From Streptomyces sp. NBC_01267 (lineage in GTDB: Bacteria > Actinomycetota > Actinomycetes > Streptomycetales > Streptomycetaceae), in assembly GCF_036241575.1 (NCBI RefSeq), contig NZ_CP108456.1, positions 62,001 through 126,000 on the forward strand: DNA of 64,000 nucleotides, written 5' to 3'. Shown piece after piece: positions 63,934-64,000 of this stretch. The notes beneath the pieces were generated by a model. That model made no database searches. It was not told where the DNA came from and worked only from the letters and a program-made list of their open reading frames with translations. Made by a program: the position numbers and the translations under genes. Position 1 is the stretch's first letter. The number at the start of each line of letters is the position of its first letter.

Positions 63934-64000
63934 ACCCGGCCCGGACCCCTGTCGGCCGGTCGGTCCGCCGGTCGGTGGTGCGGCGGTCGGGCGCGACGTC

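Overview
The window reads as Streptomyces DNA: very high G+C, strong third-position G/C bias, many GTG starts, ATGA/GTGA translational overlaps, rare TTA codons, and streptomycete-type families (SARP regulators, AfsA and ArpA/ScbR-like receptors, the GlgE pathway, Tap/Tpg telomere proteins). A replication block, a parAB partition locus with its own palindromic sites and a tap-tpg pair point to a large linear plasmid, or a chromosome arm that absorbed one. No telomere is visible.

Region by region. (1) 1-6.4 kb: a tightly coupled operon with an aspartyl/asparaginyl beta-hydroxylase-like protein (5' end cut by the window), a nucleotidyltransferase, a LOG-family nucleotide hydrolase-like protein, an orotate-PRTase-like protein and a HAD phosphatase, followed by a strong stem-loop and a full-length alanyl-tRNA synthetase. 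(2) 6.4-7.8 kb: a DinB-type protein and two identical tandem tRNA-like genes with an aberrant anticodon arm, closed by a terminator. (3) 7.9-19.6 kb: a biosynthetic fragment (PPTase, discrete ACP, acyl-CoA dehydrogenase/oxidase, type II thioesterase, stand-alone condensation-like protein with an altered active site, di-domain aromatase/cyclase) with four SARP genes and several tandem-repeat promoters; no ketosynthase is present. (4) 19.9-27.4 kb: a signalling island with a pseudo-receptor, an acyl-CoA carboxylase pair (pccB/pccE), a butyrolactone-type receptor, an NAD-dependent epimerase, a P450 and an AfsA-type synthase, linked by ARE-like operators. (5) 27.5-36.7 kb: plasmid core with a P4-type helicase and prim-pol, an iteron-rich candidate origin, parA/parB and tap-tpg. 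(6) 36.8-43 kb: a second signalling island with another AfsA homologue, two more ArpA-like receptors, a HAD protein, an SDR and a transposase-derived protein lacking catalytic aspartates. (7) 43-49.5 kb: muconolactone-isomerase-like protein, MFS exporter, dienelactone-hydrolase-like enzyme, SnoaL-like protein, LLM oxidoreductase, cupin and an XRE/TPR regulator. (8) 49.7-57.7 kb: degenerate HAD protein, glycogen synthase, LtrA, then an unusual run of three SnoaL-like proteins, an ankyrin protein, an isomerase-like protein, an SDR and an MFS exporter. (9) 58-64 kb: K+/H+ antiporter with regulatory subunit, then glgB and glgE.

How it fits together. Two AfsA-type synthases with tailoring enzymes probably make diffusible gamma-butyrolactone/butenolide-like signals. 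Four ArpA/ScbR-like proteins could read them at about eleven ARE-like sites placed before SARP, carboxylase, P450, AfsA, receptor and transposase-like genes, and the SARPs may act on the tandem-repeat promoters. The plasmid core sits between the two signalling islands. Its most striking feature is an 18-bp palindrome, probably parS, present four times outside genes and four times inside parB at an exact 48-bp period, so that the centromere sites encode a 16-residue protein repeat. The parA gene beside it has its N-terminal blocks in swapped order.
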